Below, piece after piece: positions 33,314 to 42,839 of a DNA stretch of 64,000 bases. Below the pieces are notes generated by a model, which was not told the DNA's origin, did not search any database, and saw only the letters and a list, made by a program, of their open reading frames with translations. The position numbers and the translations under genes were made by a program. The stretch is from Nitrospira sp. (GTDB lineage: Bacteria > Nitrospirota > Nitrospiria > Nitrospirales > Nitrospiraceae): contig SWDM01000022.1 of the NCBI GenBank assembly GCA_005116835.1, positions 1 through 64,000 of the forward strand, read 5' to 3'. Position 1 is the stretch's first letter. Every line of letters begins with the position of its first letter.

Positions 33314-35188
33314 ATGTTCAGGTTCAATCCAGTCCGATGGTTTGAAGACTTAAAAACGAAAGCGAAGCTGCTAACGGCATTCGGCCTGGTCAGCGTCATC
33401 ATCGTCGTGATGACGACACTGGGCGTATGGACGAACGAACGGCTCAGGCAACATGCCGAGGCGATTTATGTCGACTACACCGTGCCGCTCATCGACTTCA
33501 ATACCATGTTGTCGAACGCCGGCAAATACAACAAGACGCTGCAGGATCTTGCGAAAGCGACCCATGCCAACGACTTCAGAGTCGACCTTGGCAAGCTCGA
33601 TCAGTATAAAAAGGGGGTTGAAACGACGATTCTTGTCTATGAAGCAACCCTCTTGCGTGTGTCGAGCACAGGGCGCGACGAAACGAAAGATCTTGTAGAA
33701 CTCAAAAGCGCTATCGATAACTATTTCCGTCAGGCTGATGCTGGCATTGCCGCGCTTGCGGAGAGCTTCGAGTCAAAATCGTTGAGCGCGCCGCAGGCTC
33801 AGCAGATGCGTGAGTTAGGACAACTGGCTGTGACCGTGGGAATTGCCCCGGCATACGAGCAGGTCTTGTACCGGCACAGCGAACAGATTCTGACGCTGCA
33901 GGCCGTAGCGAAAGACCTGAGCGATGAGGCAGCGGAATTGGCCACCAACGGCACCCTGGCGCTGACAGTCGGCGGTACGATTGCGGTGTTGTTAGGATTG
34001 GGTATCGGATATTGGGTCGCTCTCAAGATGGCGTCAGGGCTGAGCCAAGTTGCGCGTGTGGCTCAATCGGCTGCAAACGGCAACTATCAGGCCCGCGCAA
34101 CGGTCAACTCGAAGGACGAACTTGGACAGATGGCCGTTTCCTTCAATACGATGTTGGATCGTATTACAGCCCTGGTGACCTCAGAGTCCGAACGAGACGA
34201 CATGCAGAAGCGATTGATGGGCTTTCTCGTCTTGGTATCGGATGTCAGTAAGGGAGACCTGACGAAGAGAGGAGAGGTCACTGCCGACATGTTCGGGAAC
34301 ATGGCCGACGCGTTCAACCTCATGATTCAGCGTTTTTCTCAGTTGATGAAACAGGTACGAGAAGCAGCCGACGGCGTCAATAAGTCGGCCGGTATGTTGC
34401 GAGACAACGCCAGCCAGATGGCAGGCACGGCACGGCATCAAGCCGATGAATCGGTCAAGACCCTGGGAGAGGTCGAACTCCTGACATCTCAAATGCGCCA
34501 GGTGGCAGAGACCGCCGGCACGTCTTCCGAGTCGGCCAAGCAAGTGTTGCAGGCAACCGAGCGTGGGCGTGTGGCGGTCCAAGCGACCATGCAAGACATG
34601 CAGGGGATCCGGTCTTCGGTGCAGCGCATGTCCAAACAGGTTAAGGCGCTAGGTGACCGTTCGGTGGAAATTTCGCAAATCGTATCGACGATTCGAGATA
34701 TTGCCAATCAGACCAACTTGCTTGCCTTGAACGCTGCGATCGAGGCGGCAGGCGCCGGAGAAGCCGGCGCCCGGTTTGCTGTCGTCGCAGACCAGGTCAG
34801 AAAGTTGGCTGAAAGCTCGACACAGGCCACCAGAGAAATCGGAGAGCTGGTGAAGGTGATTCAGACGGAAACGCAGGATGCGGTGGTGACGATGGAGCAT
34901 GAAACTCAAGCGGTGGAAGCAGGATCGGCCTCCGCGCTGCGTACCGGTGAAGTATTCAACGAAATTTCAGAGATTGCCAAGCGCTCGGCGGAGTTGGCGC
35001 TGTCGATCGCCAATGCCGCGGTGAATCAAACCGCTTCGACGGACAAGGTGGGCCGCTCGATCAAGGACTTCGCCGGCGGCGCGGCGGAGACGCAAAAGGC
35101 GACGGACTCGGCGCGTGTGACTGTCGAAGACATGGCGACATTGGCCGCAGGACTGACATCTTCAGTCGACCGGTTTAAGTTATCCTAG
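33314..35188 (+). CDS. Methyl-accepting chemotaxis protein (PilJ-like arrangement)
   Basis: 624 residues. Membrane segments at about 19-41 and 213-237 enclose a periplasmic helical sensor of about 170 residues. A HAMP domain follows at 238-290 and a second HAMP-like segment at about 300-347. The signalling domain to the C-terminus contains the conserved tip [20 protein letters not shown], then [20 protein letters not shown] and [11 protein letters not shown] ribosome binding site GAGGAGG precedes the ATG. No CheR or CheB gene is present nearby. The sensor region may receive input from the haem protein encoded upstream, which is inference. Confidence 0.92.
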   Translation: MFRFNPVRWFEDLKTKAKLLTAFGLVSVIIVVMTTLGVWTNERLRQHAEAIYVDYTVPLIDFNTMLSNAGKYNKTLQDLAKATHANDFRVDLGKLDQYKKGVETTILVYEATLLRVSSTGRDETKDLVELKSAIDNYFRQADAGIAALAESFESKSLSAPQAQQMRELGQLAVTVGIAPAYEQVLYRHSEQILTLQAVAKDLSDEAAELATNGTLALTVGGTIAVLLGLGIGYWVALKMASGLSQVARVAQSAANGNYQARATVNSKDELGQMAVSFNTMLDRITALVTSESERDDMQKRLMGFLVLVSDVSKGDLTKRGEVTADMFGNMADAFNLMIQRFSQLMKQVREAADGVNKSAGMLRDNASQMAGTARHQADESVKTLGEVELLTSQMRQVAETAGTSSESAKQVLQATERGRVAVQATMQDMQGIRSSVQRMSKQVKALGDRSVEISQIVSTIRDIANQTNLLALNAAIEAAGAGEAGARFAVVADQVRKLAESSTQATREIGELVKVIQTETQDAVVTMEHETQAVEAGSASALRTGEVFNEISEIAKRSAELALSIANAAVNQTASTDKVGRSIKDFAGGAAETQKATDSARVTVEDMATLAAGLTSSVDRFKLS

Positions 35189-35235
35189 GCCCGTATTTCT
35201 AGTTTCACCAGGCGCTCCGATCAGAAAGGATCGAG

Positions 35236-38200
35236 ATGAGTTCCGAACTTGACCGACAGGGCCTCGTGGATATTTTTGTCTTCGAGGCGTCGGAAGCGAT
35301 GGCGGTGCTCAGGAAGGCATTCCATCCGCCCGATGGGTCAGAGCCCACCCCGGCACAACTGCAAGAGCAGTATGTGTGGGCTCATAAGGTCCGAGGTGCA
35401 TCGGGGCTGTATGGCTATGAGGGTTTGGCCTTGATGGGGTGCTTACTTGAATCGGCGTTGGAAGATGCGCCATCTATAGAGGCATCGCTGTGGCCGAAGG
35501 CCTTGGAAGTAATGCGTGGGCTGGTTGCCTCGTTCGAGTCTCAGCTGAAAATCGTTGCGATCGGGGGTGCCGAAGACCTGTCGATCAGCGCGCAATGGAA
35601 ACGCGAAGTGGCCGGATTATTCCCGTCACTGCCTGCTGCAGTCCCATCGCCACCCTCGTTACTTGCGCCGGACTATCTCGTGCCGCCCCTTGAGGACGAA
35701 GTGCTGTCATGTTTTGTTCCGGAGTCGCAAGAGATTTTGCAATGCATGGAGTCATTGCTTCAGCGTCTGCGCGAGGACTCAAGGGATAGGGAAACCATCC
35801 ATAGGCTCTATCGCGTGGCCCATACGGTCAGAGGCTCTGCTCATTCGATCGGGTTCAAAGCAATCAGCGATGTGGCGCGTTCGGTAGAAGACTGCATGAT
35901 TGCGGTGCGTGAGGGAAGGGTTTCCATTTCATCGGATGTCATCGGGGTCTTCAGTCGCGCCGTCGAGGTCATTCGTCTGTTGGTCAGCAGAAACGAGGCC
36001 GCGATAGCCCAGTTGCAACGCGATGTGCCGGAAGTGACTCAGGCCCTGACGAAGATCCGAAACGGAGAACAGATGGCGGGAACAGCTCAGGCTATGGAGT
36101 CGAGCGCTCCGGCTTCTCAGGTAGCCACGGCTGTCATGGACCGTCCCGACGAGCCTGCTGCTGCGAGTCAATCGACGATTGCTCAGGCAACGGAACCGAA
36201 TGCTCCGGCCTTTGCAAGAGAAACCGACGTCCTAGAGCTTCCAGCAGAGTCTGCCGAAGCCTGGAGCCAGCCGATGGCGGCTCAAGCTGTAGAACCGACC
36301 GTTCCGGTGATTCATTCAGCGCCAGAGGTTCCGGATCGTTCCCCTGAGTCTGCCGGCGTTGGGGCGGCAGCGATACCTGTATCGACTCCGCTCGCGGACG
36401 CATACTTAATACCTCATCTCGATCTCGAAGTGTTGTCCTATTTTGCCCCGGAAGCGCAGGAGTACCTTGAGGCGCTCGAAGCCCAGCTGCTTGGCCTGGA
36501 GAAGGAACCGCAGAATTTCGAGTTGATCGATCGACTTTTCCGAACAGCGCATACGCTCAAGGGGTCCGCCTATACCGTTGGATTTCAGTCGATCGGCGAT
36601 CTGACGCACTATGTCGAAGATTTCATGATGGCAGTGCGAGAGGGCCGAGCCAAGATTCTTCCCGGGCATTCGGATGTGCTCTTGCGATCGATCGATGTGG
36701 TCCGCCTCTTGATGCGGCTCGACACCGAGTCCCTCGACACATTGCGCCTGAGATTCGGCGATGTGATCAACGAACTCAAACAGCTGGATCAGCCGATGGC
36801 CGCTCAGGTTGTGGAGCAGGGGGAGCCGGTCGTTCGCGCAGCAGCGGCTGCCGAGGACCATGCCGAGGAATCAGACGCCGCAACGGCAGCATCGGTATCG
36901 GATCTATTGACGGACGAATACCTGGTGCCGGATCTCGACGCCGAAGTGTTGTCCTACTTCGCTCCGGAAGCGCAGGAGTATATCGAGGCGCTAGAGACCA
37001 GGCTGCTTCGCTTGGATAAGGAACTGCTGAGCCCTGAGGTGATCGACCAACTCTTCCGGACGGCGCATACGCTCAAGGGATCCGCCTATACCGTCGGATT
37101 TCAGTCGATCGGCGATCTGATGCATTATGTCGAAGATTTCATGATGGGAGTGCGCGAAGGGAAGGCTCAGTTTCTGCCAGGCCATTCGGATACGCTCTTA
37201 CGCTCGCTGGATGTGATCAAGTTGTTGATGCGGCGGGATCCCACGTCTCTCGACATGCTACGCCGACGTTTCACCGGCTCGATGGCGGAACTCAAACAGC
37301 TGGATCAGCTGAAGGCGGCTCAGGCACTGGAGCTGGAGTCTGCGCCAGTCGCGCATCCTATCGACGCATCGCTGGGTGAGTCGGCACAGAGGCAGGAAAC
37401 CGTCGAGCCTGCAAAGGCGACGGAAGGTAAAACGGCGGATGGAAAAGTGGTAGAAGATCGCGAAGTCATCCGAGTCAGCCGCGATCGGTTGGAACGGTTG
37501 TTGAACCTGGTTGGTGAGCTGGTCATCGGCCGAGGACGGCTTGAACAGCGATTACACACGCTGGAGCAGCTTTCGCAGCAAGTCGTGGCCTATAAGGGGC
37601 GGCTGGTGGAATCGGTCCATACGTTCGCGGAGAAACATACCTTTACGCTTCCTGCCGCATCGTCCGGCCCATCGACCACCCAAGCTCAAGGAGCTGCAGG
37701 CCTAACCGATTTCGGCAGCCTCGAGTTCGACAAGTACGACGACTTCAATATCTTGGCTCGCCGGATCGGCGAAGTGACAGCGGATATCTCGGAATCGATG
37801 ACGCAGTTGAGCGGGTCGATTCACCGATCGCATGACGACATGAGGCATCTGGCGCAACTCACCCTCGGTATGCGGGATGAAATTGCCCGAGCCCGCATGG
37901 TGCCGATCGGCACGCCTTTTACAAGATTTCACCGGGCCACGCGCGAAATGGCTCGCGCGACAGGAAAAGAAGTGACGTTGGTCACGTCCGGCGAACATAC
38001 CGAAGTCGATACGGGCGTGGTAGAGCGATTGGTCGATCCGCTGATTCACCTCGTGCGCAATGCGGTCTATCATGGAATTGAGCCTGCCGCTCATCGCGTT
38101 TCGAAAGGGAAGCCTGCAGCCGGCACGATTTATCTTCATGCGGCTCATCGCGGGAGCGTAGTGGTGATTGAAGTGGAAGACGATGGGGCGGGGCTCGACG

Positions 38201-39333
38201 TTGAAAAGATCCGTTCTAAGGCGGTAGAGCGAGGGTTGATTCGAGCGGAACAGGCCCGTATGACATCTGAATCTGAAATCATCAAGTATATATTTATGCC
38301 GGGATTTTCAACGGCCGACCGGATCGACGACCAGGCAGGGCGTGGAGTCGGCATGGATGTGGTCAAGCGCGCCATTGAAAGTATGAACGGCCGCATCGAG
38401 GTCGAATCCGTTCGCGGCATGGGGACGAAGTTTACCTTAAGTCTCCCGCTAACGCTGTTGATCGCGACGGCCCTGATGGTTCGAGTCGGGTCGGAGCACT
38501 ATGGTATCCCGCTGCCGGCAATACGCGAAGTGACCATGTTGACCGTGGGTACACATCATCGGATAGGAGAGCGTTCGATCTTGCATATCGGAGAGGAAGC
38601 GATCGAAGTGCAGCCGCTCCGGCAACTCCTCATCCAAAGTCATGTGCCGGTGGAGATGGGAAAGCCGGTTGTCATCGTGCGGACGACCGATGGGATGTTA
38701 GGCTTGCTGGTCGATGAATTGCTCGGCCGCCAGGAAATCGTCATTAAATCGTTGGGATCGTTCAAGTCCATGAACCGTTCCTACTTCGGCGGCGCCACCA
38801 TCGACCCGGAAGGACGAGTGGTGCTCGTGTTGGACCCTGCCAGACTGTTGGCACGGGGGGGGCATGCGGTGGCAGCTCCGGAGTCGTTGCAGGAAGCGAT
38901 TGCGGACTCGCGGGTTCCACAGATCGAGGCGCCTGATTCAATAACGTCAGACCAGGCGATTCTCTTAGTCGACGACTCCTTGAGCATCCGAAAGTTCGTG
39001 AGCAGGATGTTGGAGTCGTCCGGGTATAGAGTCGAGACAGCGGTGGACGGAGAAGACGGTCTTCGAAAGGCGTCGGTGAAAAACTATCGGCTGATCATTA
39101 CGGATCTTGAGATGCCGAAGCTCAACGGTTATGAAGTAATCCAAGGGCTGCGCAGCAGGCCACAGACGCAGCAGACACCCATCATCGTCATGACCTCGCG
39201 AGCGGGCGACAAGCATCGGCAAATGGCTATCAATATCGGAGCCAGCTCTTATATTGCCAAGCCGGTAGACGAACGCGCTCTGATTCAGGAAGTTGAGCGC
39301 TGGATTGGCAAAGAAACCGTAGCGCGCAAGTAA
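35236..39333 (+). CDS. ChpA/PilL-like hybrid CheA kinase with four Hpt domains and a C-terminal receiver
   Basis: 1365 residues. Four Hpt domains keep their histidine: His50 (WAHKVRGASG), His196 (VAHTVRGSAH), His439 and His611 (both FRTAHTLKGSAYTVGFQSIG). Ala/Pro/Glu-rich linkers separate them. The kinase core follows: dimerisation segment VSRDRLERLLNLVGELVIGR, N box HLVRNAVYHGIEP, G1 VEDDGAGLDVEKI, G2 GRGVGMDVVKRAIE. Next come a CheW-like domain (LPLTLLIATALMVRVGSEHY) and a receiver (ILLVDDSLSIRKFVS, phospho-acceptor Asp1290 in IITDLEMPKLNGYE). The architecture matches the ChpA kinases that control type IV pili or second messengers rather than flagellar CheA. Hpt3 and Hpt4 are almost identical, suggesting a recent duplication. 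Confidence 0.93.
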   Translation: MSSELDRQGLVDIFVFEASEAMAVLRKAFHPPDGSEPTPAQLQEQYVWAHKVRGASGLYGYEGLALMGCLLESALEDAPSIEASLWPKALEVMRGLVASFESQLKIVAIGGAEDLSISAQWKREVAGLFPSLPAAVPSPPSLLAPDYLVPPLEDEVLSCFVPESQEILQCMESLLQRLREDSRDRETIHRLYRVAHTVRGSAHSIGFKAISDVARSVEDCMIAVREGRVSISSDVIGVFSRAVEVIRLLVSRNEAAIAQLQRDVPEVTQALTKIRNGEQMAGTAQAMESSAPASQVATAVMDRPDEPAAASQSTIAQATEPNAPAFARETDVLELPAESAEAWSQPMAAQAVEPTVPVIHSAPEVPDRSPESAGVGAAAIPVSTPLADAYLIPHLDLEVLSYFAPEAQEYLEALEAQLLGLEKEPQNFELIDRLFRTAHTLKGSAYTVGFQSIGDLTHYVEDFMMAVREGRAKILPGHSDVLLRSIDVVRLLMRLDTESLDTLRLRFGDVINELKQLDQPMAAQVVEQGEPVVRAAAAAEDHAEESDAATAASVSDLLTDEYLVPDLDAEVLSYFAPEAQEYIEALETRLLRLDKELLSPEVIDQLFRTAHTLKGSAYTVGFQSIGDLMHYVEDFMMGVREGKAQFLPGHSDTLLRSLDVIKLLMRRDPTSLDMLRRRFTGSMAELKQLDQLKAAQALELESAPVAHPIDASLGESAQRQETVEPAKATEGKTADGKVVEDREVIRVSRDRLERLLNLVGELVIGRGRLEQRLHTLEQLSQQVVAYKGRLVESVHTFAEKHTFTLPAASSGPSTTQAQGAAGLTDFGSLEFDKYDDFNILARRIGEVTADISESMTQLSGSIHRSHDDMRHLAQLTLGMRDEIARARMVPIGTPFTRFHRATREMARATGKEVTLVTSGEHTEVDTGVVERLVDPLIHLVRNAVYHGIEPAAHRVSKGKPAAGTIYLHAAHRGSVVVIEVEDDGAGLDVEKIRSKAVERGLIRAEQARMTSESEIIKYIFMPGFSTADRIDDQAGRGVGMDVVKRAIESMNGRIEVESVRGMGTKFTLSLPLTLLIATALMVRVGSEHYGIPLPAIREVTMLTVGTHHRIGERSILHIGEEAIEVQPLRQLLIQSHVPVEMGKPVVIVRTTDGMLGLLVDELLGRQEIVIKSLGSFKSMNRSYFGGATIDPEGRVVLVLDPARLLARGGHAVAAPESLQEAIADSRVPQIEAPDSITSDQAILLVDDSLSIRKFVSRMLESSGYRVETAVDGEDGLRKASVKNYRLIITDLEMPKLNGYEVIQGLRSRPQTQQTPIIVMTSRAGDKHRQMAINIGASSYIAKPVDERALIQEVERWIGKETVARK

Positions 39334-39389
39334 GATTCGACTATTGAAATGGTTTCCGGGATTGGATATTTGAACAGGATCTGTCGATT

Positions 39390-39908
39390 ATGGCTTTACG
39401 AGGGCTCCAGAATTCAACGATCGCTAGTGTAGATACGGCCAGGCTCCTGATCCTTCGATTGGGGGCCACCTATGTCGCCCTACCGGCAGTGGGGGTGCAG
39501 GGAATCCTCACCCGATCCGAGGCTGCCGACGGACAGGCTGTGACGGCGGCAGGGGTTGTCTACCCACCGGTCGATCTTGCGGGGCAGTTTTCACTGGCTC
39601 CTGACTTCTCAGGTATGGAGATGCGGACGGTACTGTACTCAACCGGCCGCTCCCAAGGTGCGATTCCTGTAGAGCAGGTGGTGGGCCTGGCTGATGTGGA
39701 ACGGAAGGATTGTTTTCCTCTCCCACCACAGTTTCAACGAGACGAACGGAGTTGGTTCGGGGGGATGATGCTGCACCAAGATCAATTAGTCTTGATCCTC
39801 AACCCTGCATGGGCGCTGGGAGAATCGGACGACGCAGGCGCTGCATCCATCGGCCTGGCAGGTCAAATGTGTGGGGCAACCTCGGCGGCAAGCGGTGGAT
39901 CATGCTGA
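39390..39908 (+). CDS. CheW-like protein
   Basis: 172 residues. The CheW fold is recognisable in LLILRLGATYVALPAVGVQG, YPPVDLAGQFSL, and GAIPVEQVVGLADVERKDCF with WFGGMMLHQDQLVLILNP at the end. It is more divergent than the CheW at 32723. It overlaps the next gene by seven bases, so the two CheW-like proteins are probably made together as alternative couplers or array components. Confidence 0.78.
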   Translation: MALRGLQNSTIASVDTARLLILRLGATYVALPAVGVQGILTRSEAADGQAVTAAGVVYPPVDLAGQFSLAPDFSGMEMRTVLYSTGRSQGAIPVEQVVGLADVERKDCFPLPPQFQRDERSWFGGMMLHQDQLVLILNPAWALGESDDAGAASIGLAGQMCGATSAASGGSC

Positions 39909-40369
39909 GAGCAGCTCGCGGACAGCAGCAAGCTCAAACGGCGAAACGATTATGGAACCTCTTGGTCTTCTCCGTGGATGGATTGAGGTTGGCCGCCAGG
40001 ACCGAAGATGTGGGAGGAGTATCGCCCTGGACTGAGAGCATTCCGGTGCCGAGTCGGACTCCATTCGTGCAGGCGATGATGAAGCGTGGCGATCAGGTGA
40101 TGGCTGTCTACGATTTAGCCGCCAGACTGAACCGCCGGCTGCAGGGACAGTCGTTCCTCTGTCTGGTGGCTCGCCAATTCGATGGACCGATGGCCATTCG
40201 TATCGATGCAGAACTGCCGACTCTTGAAACTGTGGATGCGACAGCGATCCGAACGGACAGCAGCGGGCAACTTGAAACACTGGGCTCGGTGACGATACAG
40301 GGGGAAGACGTGACGATTGTGGCGTTGCAGCGTCTTGGCCGGTTGTCTCAACACGTTGCCTTACATTAA
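39902..40369 (+). CDS. Second divergent CheW-like protein
   Basis: 155 residues from ATG 39902, which overlaps the previous stop; a longer frame from 39710 runs inside the preceding gene and is rejected. Segments LLVFSVDGLRLAARTEDVGG, VPSRTPFVQAMMKRGDQVMA with VYDLAARL, and a final VTIQGEDVTIVALQRLGRLS fit a divergent CheW domain. The gene is followed by the receiver/coiled-coil gene. Confidence 0.7.
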   Translation: MLRAARGQQQAQTAKRLWNLLVFSVDGLRLAARTEDVGGVSPWTESIPVPSRTPFVQAMMKRGDQVMAVYDLAARLNRRLQGQSFLCLVARQFDGPMAIRIDAELPTLETVDATAIRTDSSGQLETLGSVTIQGEDVTIVALQRLGRLSQHVALH

Positions 40370-40392
40370 GGATACAGGGGAAGGAATCTGCC

Positions 40393-41712
40393 ATGCAGAC
40401 AGTGTTGATTGCAGACGACAGTATTGCGGTTCGGAAAGTGGCCGAACGACTGCTGGTCGAGGCTGGATTTGGGGTTACACTGGCCGCGAACGGTGAAGAA
40501 GCCTTGGCTTACTTGGCGAAAGAAAAGCCTGACTTGATCGTGTCCGACGTGATCATGCCGGATAAGAGCGGGTATGAGGTCTGCGCCTTTGTGCGAGCGC
40601 ACAGTTCATTGGCGAACACACCGGTGCTCTTGATATCTGGCATTGTGAACGACGAGGTGACAAAGCAGGCTGAATCTTGTCATGCCGACGGGGTGTTGAA
40701 AAAGCCGTTTCAAGGCACTTCCCTCAAGGACCGAGTGGTCGAACTCTTGGCCAAGCGTCAAGCAGCAGCGATGTCCGGGACGAAGCCTATCGAGAAGGCG
40801 GCTGTATCCCCCTCGACGATTCACAGTTCGCGTGTAAGCGACGAGGAAATAGAAGCCTATCGTCAGGCCACCGCTCGGCTGAAGCCGCTCGAAGAAGAAT
40901 TGCGGATCGAACGAAATCGGGTGGCATTCAGCGCCCAACGAGTGGTGCAGCTGGAAGGAGAGCTGGGAGGTCTCAAGGATCTTGAGGCGACGCTGTCAAG
41001 GGAGCGGGAGCTGACTGCTCAACTGAAACATCAACTCGCGGCGGCGGACAGCGCGGCCGCCCGGGTGCAGGAGCTTGAATCCCTCCTAAAAGCCGAACGA
41101 GAGCGGGCGGTGGAAATCAAACTGCAGGCGTCAGCGGCAGAGGGTCTTGCCAGGCGCGTCGAGGAATTGGAGGCATCGCTTCAAAGAGAACGGGACGACA
41201 AAGCTCAACAGGCGGCTCGTTTGGCCGAGATGCAGCAGAACGTCGGTCGTATCCAAGATTTGGAGGCATCGCTGCAAGCAGAACGCCAAGCCGCCGCTCA
41301 ACTGGTCGAGCAAATGACCGGGATGGAGCAGGCGGTGACCCGATCTCAGCAATTAGAGCAGCAGCTCACTCTGGAAAAGGCTCGTACGAGCGATCTGACT
41401 CAGCGTGTGGCGGCAGGTGAACTGGCCGTTGCGCGAGTCTCGCTGTTAGAGCAAACGCTCGCCGCTGAACAGGAAAAAACTAAGGGTCTTTCCGCCCGTT
41501 TTTCAGGAGTGGAGTACACAGCGCAGCAAGTCAAGGAGGTTGAAACATTGCTTCAGGCGGAACGAGATCGCAACAACCTCCTGACGAAGCGTGTCGCTGA
41601 AACCGAACAGGCGACTGAGCAAGCCAGCAAGCGGTTTGAAGAGATGGCGAAAAAGCTTGGCGAGATTGCCGGATTGGCTTCCCAGCTGGGGGCCGGAAAA
41701 CGGCAGCCCTGA
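40393..41712 (+). CDS. Receiver domain fused to a long coiled coil
   Basis: 439 residues. The first 120 form a receiver: VLIADDSIAVRKVAERLLVE, phospho-acceptor Asp52 in LIVSDVIMPDKSGYEV, and Lys in GVLKKPFQG. A short linker follows, then residues 150-430 are almost wholly heptad-type helix with repeating units such as LESLLKAERERAVE, LEASLQRERDDKAQQAARL and LEASLQAERQAAAQLVEQM, suggesting internal duplication of about 35-45 residues. No output enzyme domain is seen. It resembles the PilG position in Chp clusters but with a structural, possibly localising, extension. An ATG with GGGGAAGGA upstream starts the gene. Confidence 0.8.
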   Translation: MQTVLIADDSIAVRKVAERLLVEAGFGVTLAANGEEALAYLAKEKPDLIVSDVIMPDKSGYEVCAFVRAHSSLANTPVLLISGIVNDEVTKQAESCHADGVLKKPFQGTSLKDRVVELLAKRQAAAMSGTKPIEKAAVSPSTIHSSRVSDEEIEAYRQATARLKPLEEELRIERNRVAFSAQRVVQLEGELGGLKDLEATLSRERELTAQLKHQLAAADSAAARVQELESLLKAERERAVEIKLQASAAEGLARRVEELEASLQRERDDKAQQAARLAEMQQNVGRIQDLEASLQAERQAAAQLVEQMTGMEQAVTRSQQLEQQLTLEKARTSDLTQRVAAGELAVARVSLLEQTLAAEQEKTKGLSARFSGVEYTAQQVKEVETLLQAERDRNNLLTKRVAETEQATEQASKRFEEMAKKLGEIAGLASQLGAGKRQP

Positions 41713-41762
41713 TCCCGTACGATCCATACCCTGGATCGCCGCTATTGTGAAAGACTGACGCC

Positions 41763-42716
41763 ATGGCTGCCGACATCACAGACGATTTTCAAAAAGAGTT
41801 GGTCCAACTCTTTGTCCAGGAAGCTCAGGAATGGCTTGAGAATATTCATGTCGCACTCGATGAGTTGCAGCAGGGTCCTGCGCTTGAGCGTCATACCAAG
41901 CTGGTTCAGATGATTTCCGGTGGGGTGACCAATCTCGGAGGGTCTGCCGCGACGATCAATCTGCAGGACGTCACCCAGGCTAGTTTTGCAACGCTCCCCT
42001 TCATCGAAGCGCTACAAGATCCACAGAAGGGCTGCTCCGCCCAGAACTTCCTTTCGCTTTGTAAACAGCTGGGACAGATCCAGAGGGCCTTGACCAATGC
42101 GACCGGCATGTCCTTCGATGGCAGCGGGAGTGGCGCGCCGGAAGAGACTGTGGATGTCGGTCTCTCTCCGAGGAAGTTTCTTCATGCGCTTCAGGCGTTA
42201 CAAGAAAAACAGTCTTCCGAAGGAGGGTCCGGATTCAATGTTATCCGAAACCTGATCGAGCAGACGGAAGGGCTGGTCCAGGCTGGTGTCGAACGTGTCG
42301 ATGCTACGAATGTTCAAGGATACCTTGCCCGAGTGTCCGAAGCTGAAGAATCGTTTCTGAGAACGATCGACGAAGGGTTGCCCGAGATCATCAAAAAGAT
42401 GAGCGCACTCACGCGGGAGGGGGCCGATGCCTCTATGCGCACCCTCCTCCTTGAGGCATCTCTTCAAGACGTTTCGCGTCTCTGGACAGAGGCACAGCAG
42501 GTCAATGCCGGTTCGGCCGTCATGTTTTTTACAGGCTTGCACAGTTTTCTGACTGTGGCGGCGCAACGGCAAGTGGATCTGGCCGCCAGCAGGGTGGAAT
42601 TGGTGATGGCTCGGCTGCGCACAATGGATGGCGCTATCCGGCTCTGGGTGGAACAGGGACGAGCGCAACGAGCGGAAATCAATCAGGCGCTCCCGACTCA
42701 GGGTCAAGGGGTTTAG
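41763..42716 (+). CDS. Hpt-like protein lacking the phospho-histidine
   Basis: 317 residues, all-helical in appearance. The N-terminus (FQKELVQLFVQEAQEWLENI, then GGVTNLGGSAATINLQDV) aligns with Hpt domains such as those of the adjacent CheA (FRTAHTLKGSAYTVGF), but the His position is replaced by Thr. The rest (LLEASLQDVSRLWTEAQQV, then FFTGLHSFLTVAAQRQVDLA) is shared with the C-terminus of the HD-GYP protein encoded next. It may bind receivers or CheA without phosphotransfer. Its last codons and stop come from a family B repeat. Confidence 0.7.
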   Translation: MAADITDDFQKELVQLFVQEAQEWLENIHVALDELQQGPALERHTKLVQMISGGVTNLGGSAATINLQDVTQASFATLPFIEALQDPQKGCSAQNFLSLCKQLGQIQRALTNATGMSFDGSGSGAPEETVDVGLSPRKFLHALQALQEKQSSEGGSGFNVIRNLIEQTEGLVQAGVERVDATNVQGYLARVSEAEESFLRTIDEGLPEIIKKMSALTREGADASMRTLLLEASLQDVSRLWTEAQQVNAGSAVMFFTGLHSFLTVAAQRQVDLAASRVELVMARLRTMDGAIRLWVEQGRAQRAEINQALPTQGQGV

Positions 42717-42795
42717 GCTGAAGGCTGAAGGTAAAACATAGGATGAATTGTTCGGAGCATCGAGATTCGACCTTCAGCCTTCCCAGCTTCAGTCT
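42709..42795. repeat. Dispersed palindrome family B
   Basis: GGGGTTTAGGCTGAAGGCTG and AAGG face CGACCTTCAGCCTTCCCAGC and TTCAGTCTT. The left arm begins inside the last codons of the Hpt-like gene. Confidence 0.7.
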
Positions 42796-42839
42796 TGGGT
42801 GATACTTATTATTATGTTGTGTGAGGACGGTTCCAGCCT

